NCBI GenBank assembly: GCA_030847615.1
Contig: JAUMIR010000004.1
Location: forward strand, 225,970,501 to 226,034,500
Reading direction: 5' to 3'
From: Gambelia wislizenii
Taxonomy: Eukaryota; Chordata; Lepidosauria; Squamata; Crotaphytidae
DNA length: 64,000 bases
The notes under the pieces were generated by a model that saw only the letters and a list, made by a program, of their open reading frames with translations, did not search any database and was not told the DNA's origin. Positions 44,406 to 55,672 of the stretch are shown in pieces (positions within the stretch are counted from its first letter, which is position 1; each line of letters begins with the position of its first letter). Position numbers and translations under genes: made by a program.

Positions 44406-45561
44406 CATAGAATCATAGAATAACAGAGTTGGAAGAGACCACAAGGGCCATCCAGTCCACCCCCTGCCATGCACAATCAAATCATTCCCAACAGATGGCC
44501 ATCCAGCCTTTGTTTAAAAACCTCCAAAGAAAGAGGTTTAAACCTCCACCATACTACGAGGCAGTGTATTCCACTGCCGAACAGCTCTTACTGTCAGGAA
44601 GTTCTTCCCAATGTTTAGGTGGAATCTCTGTTCCTGTAGTTTGGGTCCATTGCTCTCTGTTCTAGTCTCTGGAGCAGCAGAAAACAAAGTTGCTCCATCC
44701 TCAGTATGAGATCCCTTCAAATATTTAAGCATTGCTGTCATGTAACCTCTTAACCTTCTCTTCTCCAGGCTAAACATACCCAGCTCCCTAAGCTGCTCCT
44801 CATAGGCCATGGCTTCCAGACCTCCCACCATTTTGGTTGCCCTCCTCTGGACATGTTCCAGCTTGTCAATATCCTTCTTGAATCGTGGTGCCCAGAACTG
44901 GACACAGTATTCCAGATGAGGTCTGGCCAAAGCAGAATAAAGTGGCACTATTACTTCCCTTGATCTAGACATTATACTTCTATTAATGCAGCCTAGAATC
45001 ACATTGGCTTTTTTAGCTGCTGCGCCACACTGCTGACTCATGTTTAACTTGTGGTCCACTAAGACTCCTAGATCCCTTTCGCATGTACTGCCATCAAGCC
45101 AGGTGTCACCCATGCTATATCTGCACATTTCATTTTTACTGCCCAAGTGTAATATCCTACATTTCTCCCTGTTGGAATTCATTTTGTTAGTATTGGCCCA
45201 GCTTTCTAATCTGTTAAGGTCATTTTGCATTCTGACCTTGTCCTCTGGGGTATTAACTACCCCTTCTAATTTGGTGTCATTTGCAAACTTGATAAGCATG
45301 CCCTCTATTCTCTCATCCAAGTTATTGATAAAGATGTTGAATAGCACTGGGCCAAGGACAGAACCCTGTGGCACCCAACTAGTCACTTCTCTCCAGGGTG
45401 AAGAGGAGCCATTGGTGACCACCCTTTGGGTTTGGCCAGTCAACCAATTACAAATCCACCTAACAGTTGCATTGTCTAGCCCACAGCTTAGTAATTTTTT
45501 TGCAAGACTATCATGGGGAACCTTGTCAAAAGCCTTACTGAAATCAAGATACAATACATCC
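44406..45561 (-). pseudogene. CR1 LINE: reverse transcriptase C-terminal two-thirds and 3' UTR
   Basis: The minus-strand frame 45572-44538 (344 codons) is the longest in the window. Residues 8-16 read YLDFSKAFD, residues 67-85 VPQGSVLGPVLFNIFINNL, and residues 96-102 FANDTKL. The later LGVLVDHKLNMSQQCGAAAK, IMSRSREVIVPLYSALARPH and LEYCVQFWAP blocks, then [16 protein letters not shown], are the CR1 thumb and C-terminal region. The palm normally reads F/YADD, so the first catalytic aspartate is replaced by asparagine and the enzyme would be dead even if expressed. The 5' part (endonuclease, early RT) is absent, as usual for truncated LINEs. The 3' end is TCATAGAATCATAGAAT on the plus strand at 44406-44422, the CR1 terminal octamer repeat. 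The long open frame suggests a young copy. Confidence 0.95.
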
Positions 45562-45785
45562 ACAATGTACACAAACTTGGTTCAGGCACAAAATTATTTA
45601 AAATATTGTGTATAAAATTACCTTCAGGGTATGTGTATAAGCTGTATATAAAACATAAATTAATTCCGTGTTTAGACTTAGCTCCCGTCTCCAAGATATC
45701 TCATTATGTATATGCAAGTATTCCAAAATCCCAAATCCAAAACACTTCTGGTCCTAAGCATTTTGGATAAGGGACACACAACCTG
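45562..45785 (-). mobile_element. Tigger-like element, truncated relative of 43007
   Basis: Read on the minus strand from 45785: CAGGTTGTGTGTCCCTTATC, CAAAATGCTTAGGACCAGAA, TTGCATATACATAATGAGAT, CTAAGTCTAAACACGGAATT, CTTATACACATACCCTGAAG and CCAAGTTTGTGTACATTG. TA follows at 45786-45787. The other end is cut where CR1 begins near 45561. The missing half is not found on the far side of the CR1. Confidence 0.8.
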
Positions 45786-46829
45786 TATTTTCTTTTATTG
45801 ATTTCCAGTAAAGTCTTACTTAAGTAGACCATCCTGGTCTCTGGCCACCTATAACATGTTGCTCTACACTTTCAGATTTTATTTCAGTTGCATTAACTTT
45901 GAAGTACAGTCCACTGATTGTAGTGGAATGGAATCCATATGTTAATTAAGGTTATACTCTTAATTAATAGCATGGTTTAGTCTAAAACTGGATCAAATAC
46001 CATGTCTTCAATCTCCTGCCCACTATGGCATTGTGAAATAACCATGCTGGTATGATAGGTTAGATGCATATTTATGATATAAAGAAGTTAAAAAAAAAAA
46101 AAAGCTCTGTTTTAGAAATGAGAGGTATTTCACAGACAACACTAAATTTCTTAGGTATTTGTTAGGAACAATAATTGTTTTTGGCACATGAGAATTCTTC
46201 CTCATTGTATGTGTGTTTGCTTACTCTTTCTTGGGAGCTTAGCTCAACTTCTGCATTTCTATGAAAAATCAGTGAGAATATTGATGTTATTGCTTTTACT
46301 AAGAGATGATTCCATTTTAATTTTATTTTCAATCATAGATTCCATTTCAAATTGTTAAGACTGAGATCATATTTATGTAATTTTAAAAAAGTAATGATCC
46401 CTTGGGAATGTTCCTCTGCTTAGCTAGTTCACATTAATGTCATTTATATGTTTTTCCCCAATGTAAATGTCATCATACCCTGTTTTGGATAGGATGGGAA
46501 AAGATATGGAATCACTTGCTTATTCCAGATTCTAGTCAATGGTGCCCTATGCCTGGGCTCAGATGTAGTCCTATCACATGTGGTCCAATCACAGTGTTCT
46601 GCACTATCTACCAACCTAACTCTGCCTCCAGCAGACAAATTAATTGCCTTGTATTCAAGGTAAGAATCCTCCTTGGTTTCTTTTGAATGAAATATCCTAT
46701 CTCCCAGCACTGGTGCACAGAAATGAATAAGAACTGTGCTTATTCAGTGACTGGGAATGTGAAGGGAGAGGAAGAAGGGCACAGTCAGTTAATGGTCATA
46801 AGCGGCAGGGTGGGAGATTCACCTGACTA
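45786..46829. other. Unassigned, no gene seen
   Basis: AT-rich; an A-run at 46091-46103. No family recognised. Confidence 0.4.
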
Positions 46830-47349
46830 GGGGCCTGTCTGTATGAGCCCAAAAAACTCAGAGTGACCTGCAGTAAAGACAAGTCACAGCAGTTGCGACT
46901 TGTCTTAATAGTCTTACAGCTACCATAAACTTCACATGCCCTCTTGCACAGGGAGGCGAAGGGGCTAGGAAAGGAATGTCAGTAGCCGCTTGGCCAGCCA
47001 CTCGGAGGAGGAGGGAGGGAGAAGCATCACTCCCCCACCTCCCTCTCCAAGCAACTAACCAGGCTAAGGTGAAAAATCAACATGGGGACACCAGGCACTT
47101 GCCCTGTTAGCAAGCCCCACCCCTGTGCTCACTTGTCCCAACGAGCAGGAATGCACATTCCCCTCACTGTTTTTAAAAAAAACTCTGGGAAAAGCCATGA
47201 AGGCTTTTCCTTCTGAGTTTTTGACCCTTTTGGGGTCCCCTCCTTCTGAATAAAGCGACAGGATGCAAGAGCCCATTAAGACAGGATCCCATTAAGATCC
47301 CATTCTCCTCTCATTCCATGAAGAGTATTTTCACCGTTTAGACCACCCC
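46830..47349. mobile_element. Fold-back DNA element, copy E, TA-flanked
   Basis: Left GGGGCCTGTCTGTATGAGCC; right inverted GGGGTGGTCTAAACGGTGAA. TA at 46828-46829 and 47350-47351. A strong hairpin sits inside the left end: TAAAGACAAGTC (46873) pairs with GACTTGTCTTAA (46898). Later: CTTGCCCTGTTAGCAAGCCC (shared with B), TTTTAAAAAAAACTCTGGGA, AAAGCCATGAAGGCTTTTCC and CCCCTCCTTCTGAATAAAG. Confidence 0.85.
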
Positions 47350-47762
47350 TATGTTTCTACTTCGATATCTGCTCCTCTCAATCTACACTGTACTACTGTA
47401 ATTTCCTTTAAGATATTGGTGGGAGGCTATCCCAAAGCCAAGAGAATGCGGCGGCTTTTCCTACAGGGTTGTCTGTTTATTTGCTGAATTTGTGTTTTTT
47501 AAATAAATAATTAAATAAAATTCAGCCACCATTGTTATCTCCCCAGCTTCTTGGTTTTAGCTGAGCAAATGTGGTGTACAGTCAGGGCTTCTTCCTTTTC
47601 CAATTTATTTCTGCTCTGTTCCTATTGCTGAGTATATCCATACCAGCAAGATTACAGCATACGTAACACAGTACTTATATTCATACATATTCTAGTATGT
47701 GCTCCAGTCCATAAAGAAAAGTGTGTAGATAGATCAACATTTTGCTTCAGACATGTAATATA
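47350..47762. other. Unassigned, no gene seen
   Basis: Nothing recognised. Confidence 0.4.
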
Positions 47763-47945
47763 AGAACATAAAAAACCCTCTCTGCAAATTAGATCAAAGG
47801 CCATCTAATCTAGTATTTGGTTCCCACAGTTGGCCAATCAGATGCCTATGGGAAGTTCACCCGCATGATATAAGCATCACAGTATTTGTAGTTATGTTCC
47901 CCAGCAGCTTGTGTTCAGAGCCCAGGACTTAGAACGCTGCTTTTT
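47763..47945 (+). repeat. Interspersed repeat, 'aagaacataa...ccatctagtccag' type
   Basis: TAAGAACATAAAAAACCCTC, AGATCAAAGGCCATCTAATC, CACAGTTGGCCAATCAGATG, CCTATGGGAAG and TTCCCCAGCAGCTTGTGTTC match in order the copies at 29740 and 53546. From memory, a common squamate repeat of unassigned class. Confidence 0.55.
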
Positions 47946-48737
47946 AAAAGTGGTCTGTTCCCATTACTTTATGATAATGTTTTAAAAAGTAATTCATTGT
48001 TGTTACTTGATCCACTGCTTCAAAGTTGCTTGTAGTGTTGTTGTTCCGTTTTTGTTGTTTTGCTGTGTTGTTACTTTTCTTTTACTCAAAATATTAGAAT
48101 TGATAAAACAATGTCTTGTAATTTGAAAAAAAAATCATGTCAATATGCCTCTGAAAATACCCTTTAAAAGCAAGTTTACTAGGTAACTGGAAAACAATAC
48201 TTATTGTACTAATGAGGTAAACTTTGTTCCTGCTACAGTAATATAATTTCAAGCTACTTTAATTTTGAAGTGCCAGTTTGTATCAACCACTTCTTTAAAA
48301 GTCATTATAGGTAACTAAATGACTTGTTACTTGTTCTTCCAAACTCTGTTTGAAGCATACTGCCTCTCATAGTAATAGCATTATCTATACTGCATATAAC
48401 TGTCATAACTTGTGGTTCAAGATATGTGCTTTATTCTTTTTGTGACTTTCTTTGCTATCAATCAGCAAATGACAGGGAGGAGTTTAAGACAGATATTTTC
48501 CTGCCAAATTTCTATAATGGTAGAAATTGCAGTATATTATTTTTCTTCCAACTGTTATAAGCATGGGAGCATCTTTCAAAGCCTGAACACTTTTCCACAC
48601 CCACATGTCAAAATGTGCCCTTCTTATCTAATGCTTACTGAATTATTTGTTGCCATTGAAGCTGGTCTTAGACAAACAAACCATCCAGTCTAGTGGAATT
48701 AAAAAATAAATATGTACAGTATGTCTAAACTATCCAA
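47946..48737. other. Unassigned, no gene seen
   Basis: A 93-codon plus-strand frame at 48412-48693 has no recognised motif. Confidence 0.4.
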
Positions 48738-48925
48738 GGAGCCAGTATGGTGTAGTGGTTTGAGTGTTGGACTACAACGCTGGAGAGAAGGGTTTGAATC
48801 CTTTGCCATGAAAACCCAGTGGATGACCTTCGGCAAGTCACACACTCTCAGCTTCAGAAAACCCCATGATAAGTTCTCCTTCGGGTTGCCATAAGTCAGA
48901 AACAACGTGAAGGCACACAACAAAA
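48738..48925 (+). mobile_element. tRNA-derived SINE
   Basis: CCAGTATGGTGTAGTGGTTT (A-box), GGTTTGAATCC (B-box), GATGACCTTCGGCAAGTCAC, CAGCTTCAGAAAACCCCATG, TTGCCATAAGTCAGAAACAA and GGCACACAACAAAA. Full length, with the ACA-type tail. Confidence 0.9.
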
Positions 48926-49437
48926 TGTCCAGGTATAAAGCAATGACTTATCCCTCCCCCCCCCACACACACACATTAAAAGCCTTGGAAATAGCTTTCC
49001 AGCTCACCCATTCCTTTTACATCATGTCTCACATCTGCCCCTACCACAGAAAATCCCTATAGAGCTATTTCAGCTACTTCTTCCGACATTAGACAGCACA
49101 GGGAGCTCTGCAGCACTCCTTACAGCTTGTACTTTTTCTCCTTCCTTGGGCTGGAAAAAAGCATCTCAGAGCAACCTTAGTTGCCTCTTCTTCTTTTACT
49201 GAGAAGTCTTATCGCTGGATATTCTACTAACCCAAGTGGTAAAAGATAGACAACTGACTGCATCAAGTGCACAGAGCTCTTTCTGACTTCAGGAAAGAGC
49301 ATTATGATGTCAGGAGCAGAGAAGGTAATAAAGAAAAAAGTAAATTTTTCTCACCACAGAGACTATTGCTCCTCAAATAAGAAGCAGTAAGATGCAAATT
49401 GCACCTCTGCTTAAAAGCAGTATCTCAGATTGGGAGG
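48926..49437. other. Unassigned, no gene seen
   Basis: A C-run and short CA tract at 48955-48975; nothing else recognised. Confidence 0.4.
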
Positions 49438-49852
49438 ATCATAGAATCATAAAGTTGGAAGAGACCACAAGGGCCATCCAGTCCAACCCTCTGCAATGCA
49501 GGAATACACAGTCAAAGCACCCCCAGCAGATGGCCATCCAGACCCTGTTTAAAAACCTCCAAAGAAGAAGACTTCACCACACTCTGAGGCAGTGCATTCC
49601 ACTGTCAAACAGCTCTTACCATCCGGACGTTCTTCCCAGTGTTTAGATGCAATCTCTTTTCCTGTTGTTTGATCTATTATAGCATGTCCTAGTCTGTGGA
49701 GCAGCAGAAAACAAGCTTCCTCCCTCTTCAATATGACATCCTTTCAAATATTTAAACATGACTATCATGTTCCCTCTTAACTGTCTCTTCTCCAGGCTAT
49801 GCATACCCAGCTCCCTAAGCCACTCCTCACAGTACATGGCTTCCAGACCTGA
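49438..49852 (-). mobile_element. CR1 LINE 3' fragment
   Basis: Minus-strand frames read [40 protein letters not shown] and EEGGSLFSAAPQTRTC, the CR1 C-terminus. GATCATAGAATCATAAAGTT at 49438-49457 is the CR1 3' end. About 415 bp; 5'-truncated. The reading frame shifts near 49650. Confidence 0.9.
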
Positions 49853-51894
49853 GAATGAATTCTTTTGTGTGGTTTGGTATTTTCTACACATTCTATTTTC
49901 TACACATGGTATTGGTCACTGTTGTGTTAGTTGGTATAGTGTTCAAGATAGAGGAGCACTGTGTCAAAAATGGAGATTACCAAAGAAAAGGAAAACACCA
50001 GTGAGTGCACTAGTGGAAGAGGAGCTGGTGGAAAAGAAGTGGTGCTTCTAGGCCTGGGTGAAGAAAAGATGGTGGGAAATGTTAGCAAAGAAATAGCAGC
50101 TGCTTCCAAATCCTTCCGGCCATGTTACAGGGCTTTGATTTCCAGCGCTGTCATTCAACCATTCATTGTTCAGTACTAAAGCACAACTTCCTAGAGAGAA
50201 AGGACAATCATGATTGTACAGAGAAGAGATGCATAGTGTTTCATTACGAGCCACGTTGTAAAAATTGCTGTTTGGTAATTTACTTGGCTGTGAGAGAAAT
50301 GAAATTAATGCTAAGTGTTGCTCTGGGTCATCAAAGAATCTTACTTGCAGACTGAACAGTGCAGACTAAATGAGCAGCAAAAGAAATGAGAAATGTGTGT
50401 GATGTTTGGATAGCAGAGCAGCGAGTAGCAGTTGTAACTACAAATGTCATGCTTCTAAGACATGAACTGGCACTGAATGTGTGAAAAATTATCTTCCAGC
50501 TTAGCCTTAAGTAGTACTTTTCAAGGCTGGCCAGTTTAAAATAGATGTAAGAGGTAAAGATGTATTGATAGTCATTTCATGTTAAAGTAAAGGCCAGGAA
50601 TGTTTGCAGCACTCTTATGTAGGTGAGGTATTTCCTTTTTCACTAGTCTTTGTCTCCGTTCCCCTCTCCTAAGTCTGCTATTCATTTGAAAATAAAGTGC
50701 AGCAGGTGGGCTTCAAGTATAAGATGTAATTTGGAAATTGGAAATAACACAGAGAGGTTGGGCAGTGCTGCCATTTTCTGCCACTCAGGTGGGCATTGTA
50801 CTTCCTGAAGCAAGTGCAAGATAAATAAGGGGAGTCCTTGCTGGCAGCTGGCCATCACCTGGCTTTGTTTGCAGGCCGATGTTATATGCAAGTCATATCA
50901 ACGATAAGAAAATGTTCTTCTTTCCACCCTGTCACAGTCTTTCCCATTCTGTCTTGTTGACTGTTATCTCTTCTACCTTTTCCTGCTGTGATATTGAAGG
51001 CATGGTATTTCCAGAAAGAGGTAGAGAAGGGCTGAAAAAGGCTGCTGCCTTTTCTAGCCACCATCTTTATGTTAAAAATTTAATACAAAGGCTCGTCTAG
51101 GAGCTTTATCTGTTATCTATGACAAAATGTCAGGTATTTATTCAGGCTGGACATCTGCAAACACAAGGCTTGAGAGCCAGTTCTGCTCTCTTGTAATAAC
51201 ATTCATGCTGATAGACATTTAATACATAAATGTTTAATGCATTTTATTAAGAGCCAGAAGGTCTTAACATGAAGTTCAGACATAACATAGAAGAGTCTTG
51301 TTTCATAAAATGGCACCTATACAGTTAAGGGCTATGGCAACTCAAATGAATGCAGTTTATATCGAAACACTTGTTTTCTTTCTTGAGTTTAATGCCCTTG
51401 GATTAAAGAGTCTGCTTTGAATCCTTCAACTAAAAAAGCCATGTTGTATTTTCACTGGGAAAGCATGTTTCTGCCCAAGCATTCTTCACATTTCCCCCAT
51501 GATTGAGTCATCAAAATAATGCTGGACCTTTTGCAAGTATGAAATGTGTGTTTATCTGATAAAAGGCAGTGATTCTGTTTTCCTTTAAAACTCTTTATGA
51601 AAACACTTCTTTGTCACAATCAAGTACAGTATCTCAAGAACCCAGCCTTTCCCCCCACCCCCTGCTATTTCAGCTTCAATATGTAAAAGGAGTACACAGC
51701 AGTATAGATTTTCAAATTGGCTTTAGTGAAACAATTTGACTTACCAGCAAGCAAGTTTATGTTCTTGGGAAAGAAAAAGGTCAAGATATGCTGTATATTG
51801 CTAGTATTTTACAGTTGCCAGCTTGTGTACTAGCTCATTCTCAAATGAAATGAGCAATATTTTTTTTCTATGGAAGGTGTTCCTTTTAAAGAAG
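49853..51894. other. Unassigned stretch
   Basis: No gene or transposon recognised over about 2 kb; several short open frames without motifs. Confidence 0.45.
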
Positions 51895-52385
51895 AGCTCA
51901 TCTACCTAGGCCAGAATACGCCGGCTCGCTGCCAGCATATTCTTCTCTGTGGATCAGGCCCATTTTTCCCCTGTTACTAGCATGAAATGAGATGCTAGTC
52001 CAGACCACCACACCGGCCCATCACTGCAGCCACCATCACCTGCATCCCACTTTCTGAAACCAGAAAGCTGGCTTGCAGCACATGAGCAAGGCCCCCTGCA
52101 TGTGACCAGCCTGGTCACATGCTGTGGGCCTGCTTCTTGGCTTCAGAAGAGCAACGGCAGCTGCAGCAACGGGCCAACATGGTGTGGGCTTGTGCAGTCA
52201 CATGGGGCCCAATCCATTTTTTGCCACCTGTGAAGCCATTTTTCTCAGATATTTTTAAAAGCAGTGTTACAAATGTTATCCCATCTTGGCCCTGTCTTTG
52301 CCCTGGGGGTTGTGCGGACTGCCCAGGGGATGGCAGGGTCCAGGACGGGGCCAAGATGGGGTAAATAGTCCATCTAGACAAGGCT
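51895..52385. mobile_element. Fold-back DNA element, copy F
   Basis: Left AGCTCATCTACCTAGGCC; right inverted AGCCTTGTCTAGATGGAC. The interior matches copy I closely: GCCGGCTCGCTGCCAGCATA, CTGTGGATCAGGCCC, CCCATCACTGCAGCCACC, AAGGCCCCCTGCATGTGACC and TCACATGCTGTGGGCCTGCT. F and I form one subfamily. The 182-codon minus-strand frame at 52115-52663 crosses this element's right edge into a SINE and is not a gene. Confidence 0.8.
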
Positions 52386-52449
52386 GAAGTATAAGAAGGG
52401 GAGTGCAATCCTATGCCAATCAGAGCTTTCTGGTGCATGCAAGCATGGT

Positions 52450-52870
52450 GAATAATAATTATGCATTTATGTCTCACTCTTTCTCCAATAATGAGACTCG
52501 GGAGCTGTGTTGTGGTGGTGGTGTGCCTTCTTGTCATTTCTGACATACGGCAAACCAAAGGTGAACCTGTCACAGAATTTTCTTGGCAAGATTTGTTCAA
52601 AAGGGGTTTGCCATTGACTTCCGCTGAGGAAGAGAGAGGATAGCTTTCCCAAAGATACCCCATGGGTTTCTGTGGCCCAGTGGGATTCTAATTCCCCAGT
52701 GTCCTAATCCAACACTCAGAGGACTGCACCACCTTGTCTCTCTAGCAAGGGGCTTACAAATTATTAAAACCAGCACATATTAAAAACCATGCAAAAACAT
52801 TAGTATTTATGTGTTACTTAAAGCAATTAAATAGTCCATACATTTAAAGCCATTTAAAATTCATTTTAAG
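52450..52870 (-). mobile_element. L2-type LINE 3' UTR, split by a SINE
   Basis: AATAATAATTATGCATTTAT, GTCTCACTCTTTCTCC (52450-52500) and, beyond the SINE, AAGGGGCTTACAAATTATTA and AAAACCAGCACATATT (52746-52780) are the two parts of an antisense L2 tail (like 14161-14438). The SINE at 52506-52742 is therefore a later insertion. Confidence 0.55.
52506..52742 (-). mobile_element. tRNA-derived SINE
   Basis: Antisense order: GGTGGTGTGCCTTCTTGTC, AAACCAAAGGTGAACCTGTC, TTTTCTTGGCAAGATTTGTT, AGGGGTTTGCCATTGACTTC, CCCATGGGTTTCTGTGGCCC and AATCCAACACTCAGAGGACT. The head is at the right. Diverged in the tRNA part. Confidence 0.8.
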
Positions 52871-53545
52871 ACAGAATGTTTTTTTTTTTTTAAAAATCAA
52901 TAAACCAGTACACCATTAAAATGCTACCACAGTCAATTCCTAAGTTTTCAGTTGCCAACAGAAGAAAAGGAAGGAGGGAGCCATCTCAGCCTCCCTAGTA
53001 AGAGTGCCAAAGTCTGGGAGCAGCCAATGAGAAGGCCCTCTCCCTTGTTCCCTCCAAATGGGCGTTGGAAAGTATTGGGCCAGAGAGATTTGTTTATACA
53101 GTACTTCACATGACACTTTATTTATGAAAACTTTATATAGGTAGGAAATGTAGTTGTGTGCAAAGCAGCCCCTAGCAGTGGACAGGAGCCTGTGCTGTTG
53201 TAGTATTCAGAGAATGTTAAGTGATAAGTGCTGTTGAAGACTTGTGGTGATAACAAATCAAGCTGGATGTGTCTTTGTGAGAACTTGCAGGGGAGACTAA
53301 TAGGGTATGCAAGATAATCATCTGTGTTTGCATTGAGTATCAAATTGCATTTAGGATTGATTCTGTTACAAAATGGATCTATGAATCTTTCAAGTTCAGC
53401 ATCCTGAAAGGTTTAACCACTCTTCCTTTTTTTGGCAAAGTGACTTTTGTGTGCTTGTGTACACTTGAGCATGTTGTAAGGAGAGCTTCTCTCAGCAGTT
53501 ACCTTTCTAATTCTTCCCCCTAATACTGAATCAGTTTTGAATGGT
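52871..53545. other. Unassigned, no gene seen
   Basis: A T-run at 52879-52890; CAAAGTCTGGGAGCAGCC... (about 53010) is an L2-like UTR phrase also seen near 14847. Otherwise nothing. Confidence 0.4.
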
Positions 53546-53790
53546 TATGTAAGAACCTAGGGAAGGCTGTGCTGGATCAGACAAAAGGCATATCTAGTTC
53601 AGCATTGTGCTTCCCATGGTGGCCAAACAGATGCGGCACTAGAAGGGTGCAGAGAGGCCAATACGAACCTGGTGACATGGGGAGAGGAGGAGGAGGAGGA
53701 CACCAGCCTTAGTGATGCCACAGTGTGGGAAATAGTGCTCTTATGTTTTGTTCCCCAGCAGCTGATATTCAGGAACATACTGTGTCTTAT
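53546..53790 (+). repeat. Interspersed repeat, 'aagaacct...ggatcagac' type
   Basis: TGTAAGAACCTAGGGAAGGC, TGTGCTGGATCAGACAAAAG, GCATATCTAGTTCAGCAT, GGTGGCCAAACAGATG and TTCCCCAGCAGCTGATATTC match in order the copy at 47763. A middle part (about 53660-53728) with GGAGGACACCAGCC and TTAGTGATGCCACAGTG looks like one end of the hAT MITE family of 15593 and 60994. Confidence 0.55.
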
Positions 53791-53932
53791 TGTCAATATA
53801 CCATATTTAGTAGCTATTGGTAGCAATTTTCTCCCCAAATTTCTCTTCATCTTCTTTTCAAGCTATTCAGGGTAGAAGCCAGCACCCCATCTTGTGATAT
53901 CAAATTCCATAGTTAAATGTGCACTGTCTGAA

Positions 53933-54372
53933 TCATAGAATCATAGAGTTGGAAGAGACCACAAGGAGTTCACAATCAAAGCACTCCCAACAGACGGCCA
54001 TCCAACCTCTGATTAAAAACCTCCAAAGAAGGAGACTCCACCACACTACGAGGCAGTGTATCCCACTGTTGAACAGCTCTTAGCATCGGGGCGTTCTTCC
54101 TAATATTTAGGTGGAATCTCTTTTTCCTGTAGTTTGAGTTCATTGCTCCATGTCCTTGTCTCTGGAGCAGCAGAAAACAAGCTTGCTCCTTCTTCAATAT
54201 GACATCCTTTCAGATATTTAAACATGGCTTCAGATATTTAAACATGGCTATCATGTCACCTCTCAACCTTCTCTTCTCCAAGCTAAATATGCCCAGCTCC
54301 CTAAGCCACTCCTCATAGGCATGGCTTCCAGACCTCCCACCATTTTGATTGCCCTCCTCTGGACACGTTCCA
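53933..54372 (-). mobile_element. CR1 LINE 3' fragment with a small tandem duplication
   Basis: GAATCATAGAATCATAGAGT at 53934-53953 is the CR1 3' end. Minus-strand frames read RKNAPMLRAVQQWDTLPRS, VVESPSLEVFNQRLDG and [34 protein letters not shown] is present twice head to tail (54209-54228, 54229-54248), shifting frame. 5'-truncated. Confidence 0.9.
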
Positions 54373-55186
54373 TTACTTCTTGTTGCCTGTCATGAATCTT
54401 CCACCACTGAACTTCACAGTCTCGCGTTTTTGAGAGATGAAGGGGAGAAACATGTGTCTTAACTACTTTTTCCACAGCACAGAGAATTTTATAAGCCTCT
54501 TGTTATGTTTCCTCTTTTTCACCTTTCCTCCCCTCCCCCCGCAAAAAAAAAAAAAACCCTACAAAATTTAAAACATTGTAACATTTCCTTGCAGGGAAAT
54601 TTCTCCCTCTCTCTGCTAAGTTTGGTTTCCCTTCTCTGTACTTTTCCATGTGTGTGCGAGAGACAGATGGAGAGATGGTGCCTCCAGTTGGGTAGAAAAT
54701 CTCAGGAAATATTGAGACTTTCTAGTTCTTTTTGTTTTGATTGTACCTGCATATTCATGGGTTTGCATCCAGTTTTTTTTTTTAAATATATTGGGTTTCT
54801 TTCTCTTCCTCTGCTCCTTCATCTTCTCTCTTCCAATCATCAAGTGTCACATTCAGTTTCATGCAACATTACAGAAATTGATTTTCACCAGTTTCCACTG
54901 AGCCTATTATTATTATTATTATTATTCAGGAGTTATAGTCAAAGAGCCTAAAGTGCTTTAGCAATATTACACTAGTTTGAGCATTAGGATCATTTTGCTT
55001 TAGTGCTAACATTTCTCCTTCCCTCATTTGATCATAGAATCTGTGTCCTGGAAACAATAGCTGTGTTTACTTGGCAGTGGCCATATTTATTGTGTTCAAG
55101 ACAGTTCAAACACATAGGCAAGAGATACATTTCATTTTGGAAATTACTGGGTTAATTTAAACCAACCTGGAGCAGGCCATCATTTT
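54373..55186. other. Unassigned, no gene seen
   Basis: A-run at 54543-54555, T-run at 54774-54783, TTA microsatellite at 54907-54926. A 148-codon frame (54505-54951) is Leu/Phe/Ser-rich from pyrimidine-rich sequence with no motif. Confidence 0.4.
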
Positions 55187-55335
55187 ACTACACCACTGTT
55201 GACTCATGTTCAACTTGTGGTCTACTAGGACTCCTAGATCACTTTCGCACGTAGTCTCGTTCAGCCAGGTCTCCCCCATCCTATATCTATGCATTTCATT
55301 TTTCCGCCCTAAGTGTAGTACCTTACAATTCTCTG
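55187..55335 (-). mobile_element. CR1 LINE reverse-transcriptase fragment
   Basis: Minus-strand CKVLHLGRKNEMHRYRMGET, then LGVLVDHKLNMSQQ match residues of the 44406 CR1 (CRILHLGSKNEMCRYSMGDT...LGVLVDHKLNMSQQ). Only about 150 bp, ending where a SINE begins. Confidence 0.9.
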
Positions 55336-55573
55336 TATTGTTGTTGTTGTTCTTCTTGTTGTGTGTCTTCAAGCCATTTTCAACTTCAAACCTAAGGCAA
55401 CCCTATCATGGGGTTTTCTTGGCACAATTTGTTCAGAGGGGCTTTTTCTTTGCCTTTCTCTAAGGCTGAGAGAGCCCAAGGTCACCCAGTGGGTTTCCAT
55501 GGCCAAGCGGGGATTCGAACCCTGATCTCCAGAGTCATAGTCCAATGCTCAAACCACTACACCACACTGGCCT
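55336..55573 (-). mobile_element. tRNA-derived SINE, well preserved
   Basis: Antisense order: TTGTTGTTGTTGTTCTTC tail, TTGTGTGTCTTCAAGCC, CTATCATGGGGTTTTCTTGG, CAAGGTCACCCAGTGGGTTT, CCATGGCCAAGCGGGGATTC, GAACCCTGATCTCCAGAGTC, ATAGTCCAATGCTCAAACCA and CTACACCACACTGG. The B-box complement GGGATTCGAACCC is intact. It abuts the CR1 fragment. Confidence 0.95.
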
Positions 55574-55672
55574 TAGTGATACCTTTATTAGGTCAACCAA
55601 AAGGTGAAAAAAACAATTTTGCTAACTTTCAAAGCCCACTGACTGCATCAAACAAAGATGGTTTTAATAAAT
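55574..55672 (-). repeat. Retroelement 3'-tail repeat
   Basis: GTGATACCTTTATTAGGTCA, ACCAAAAGGTG and GCTAACTTTCAAAGCCCACT resemble the 'gatacctttattggctaac...aagctttc' type of amniote repeat tail. Class not assigned. Confidence 0.45.

Noticed and set aside
52115..52663. 182-codon minus-strand open frame
   Set aside because: It runs from a SINE (52506-52742) across unrelated sequence into fold-back copy F. A real gene would not follow those borders, and no domain is visible.
54505..54951. 148-codon Leu/Phe/Ser-rich frame resembling membrane segments
   Set aside because: Caused by pyrimidine-rich sequence; no start context, no family resemblance.
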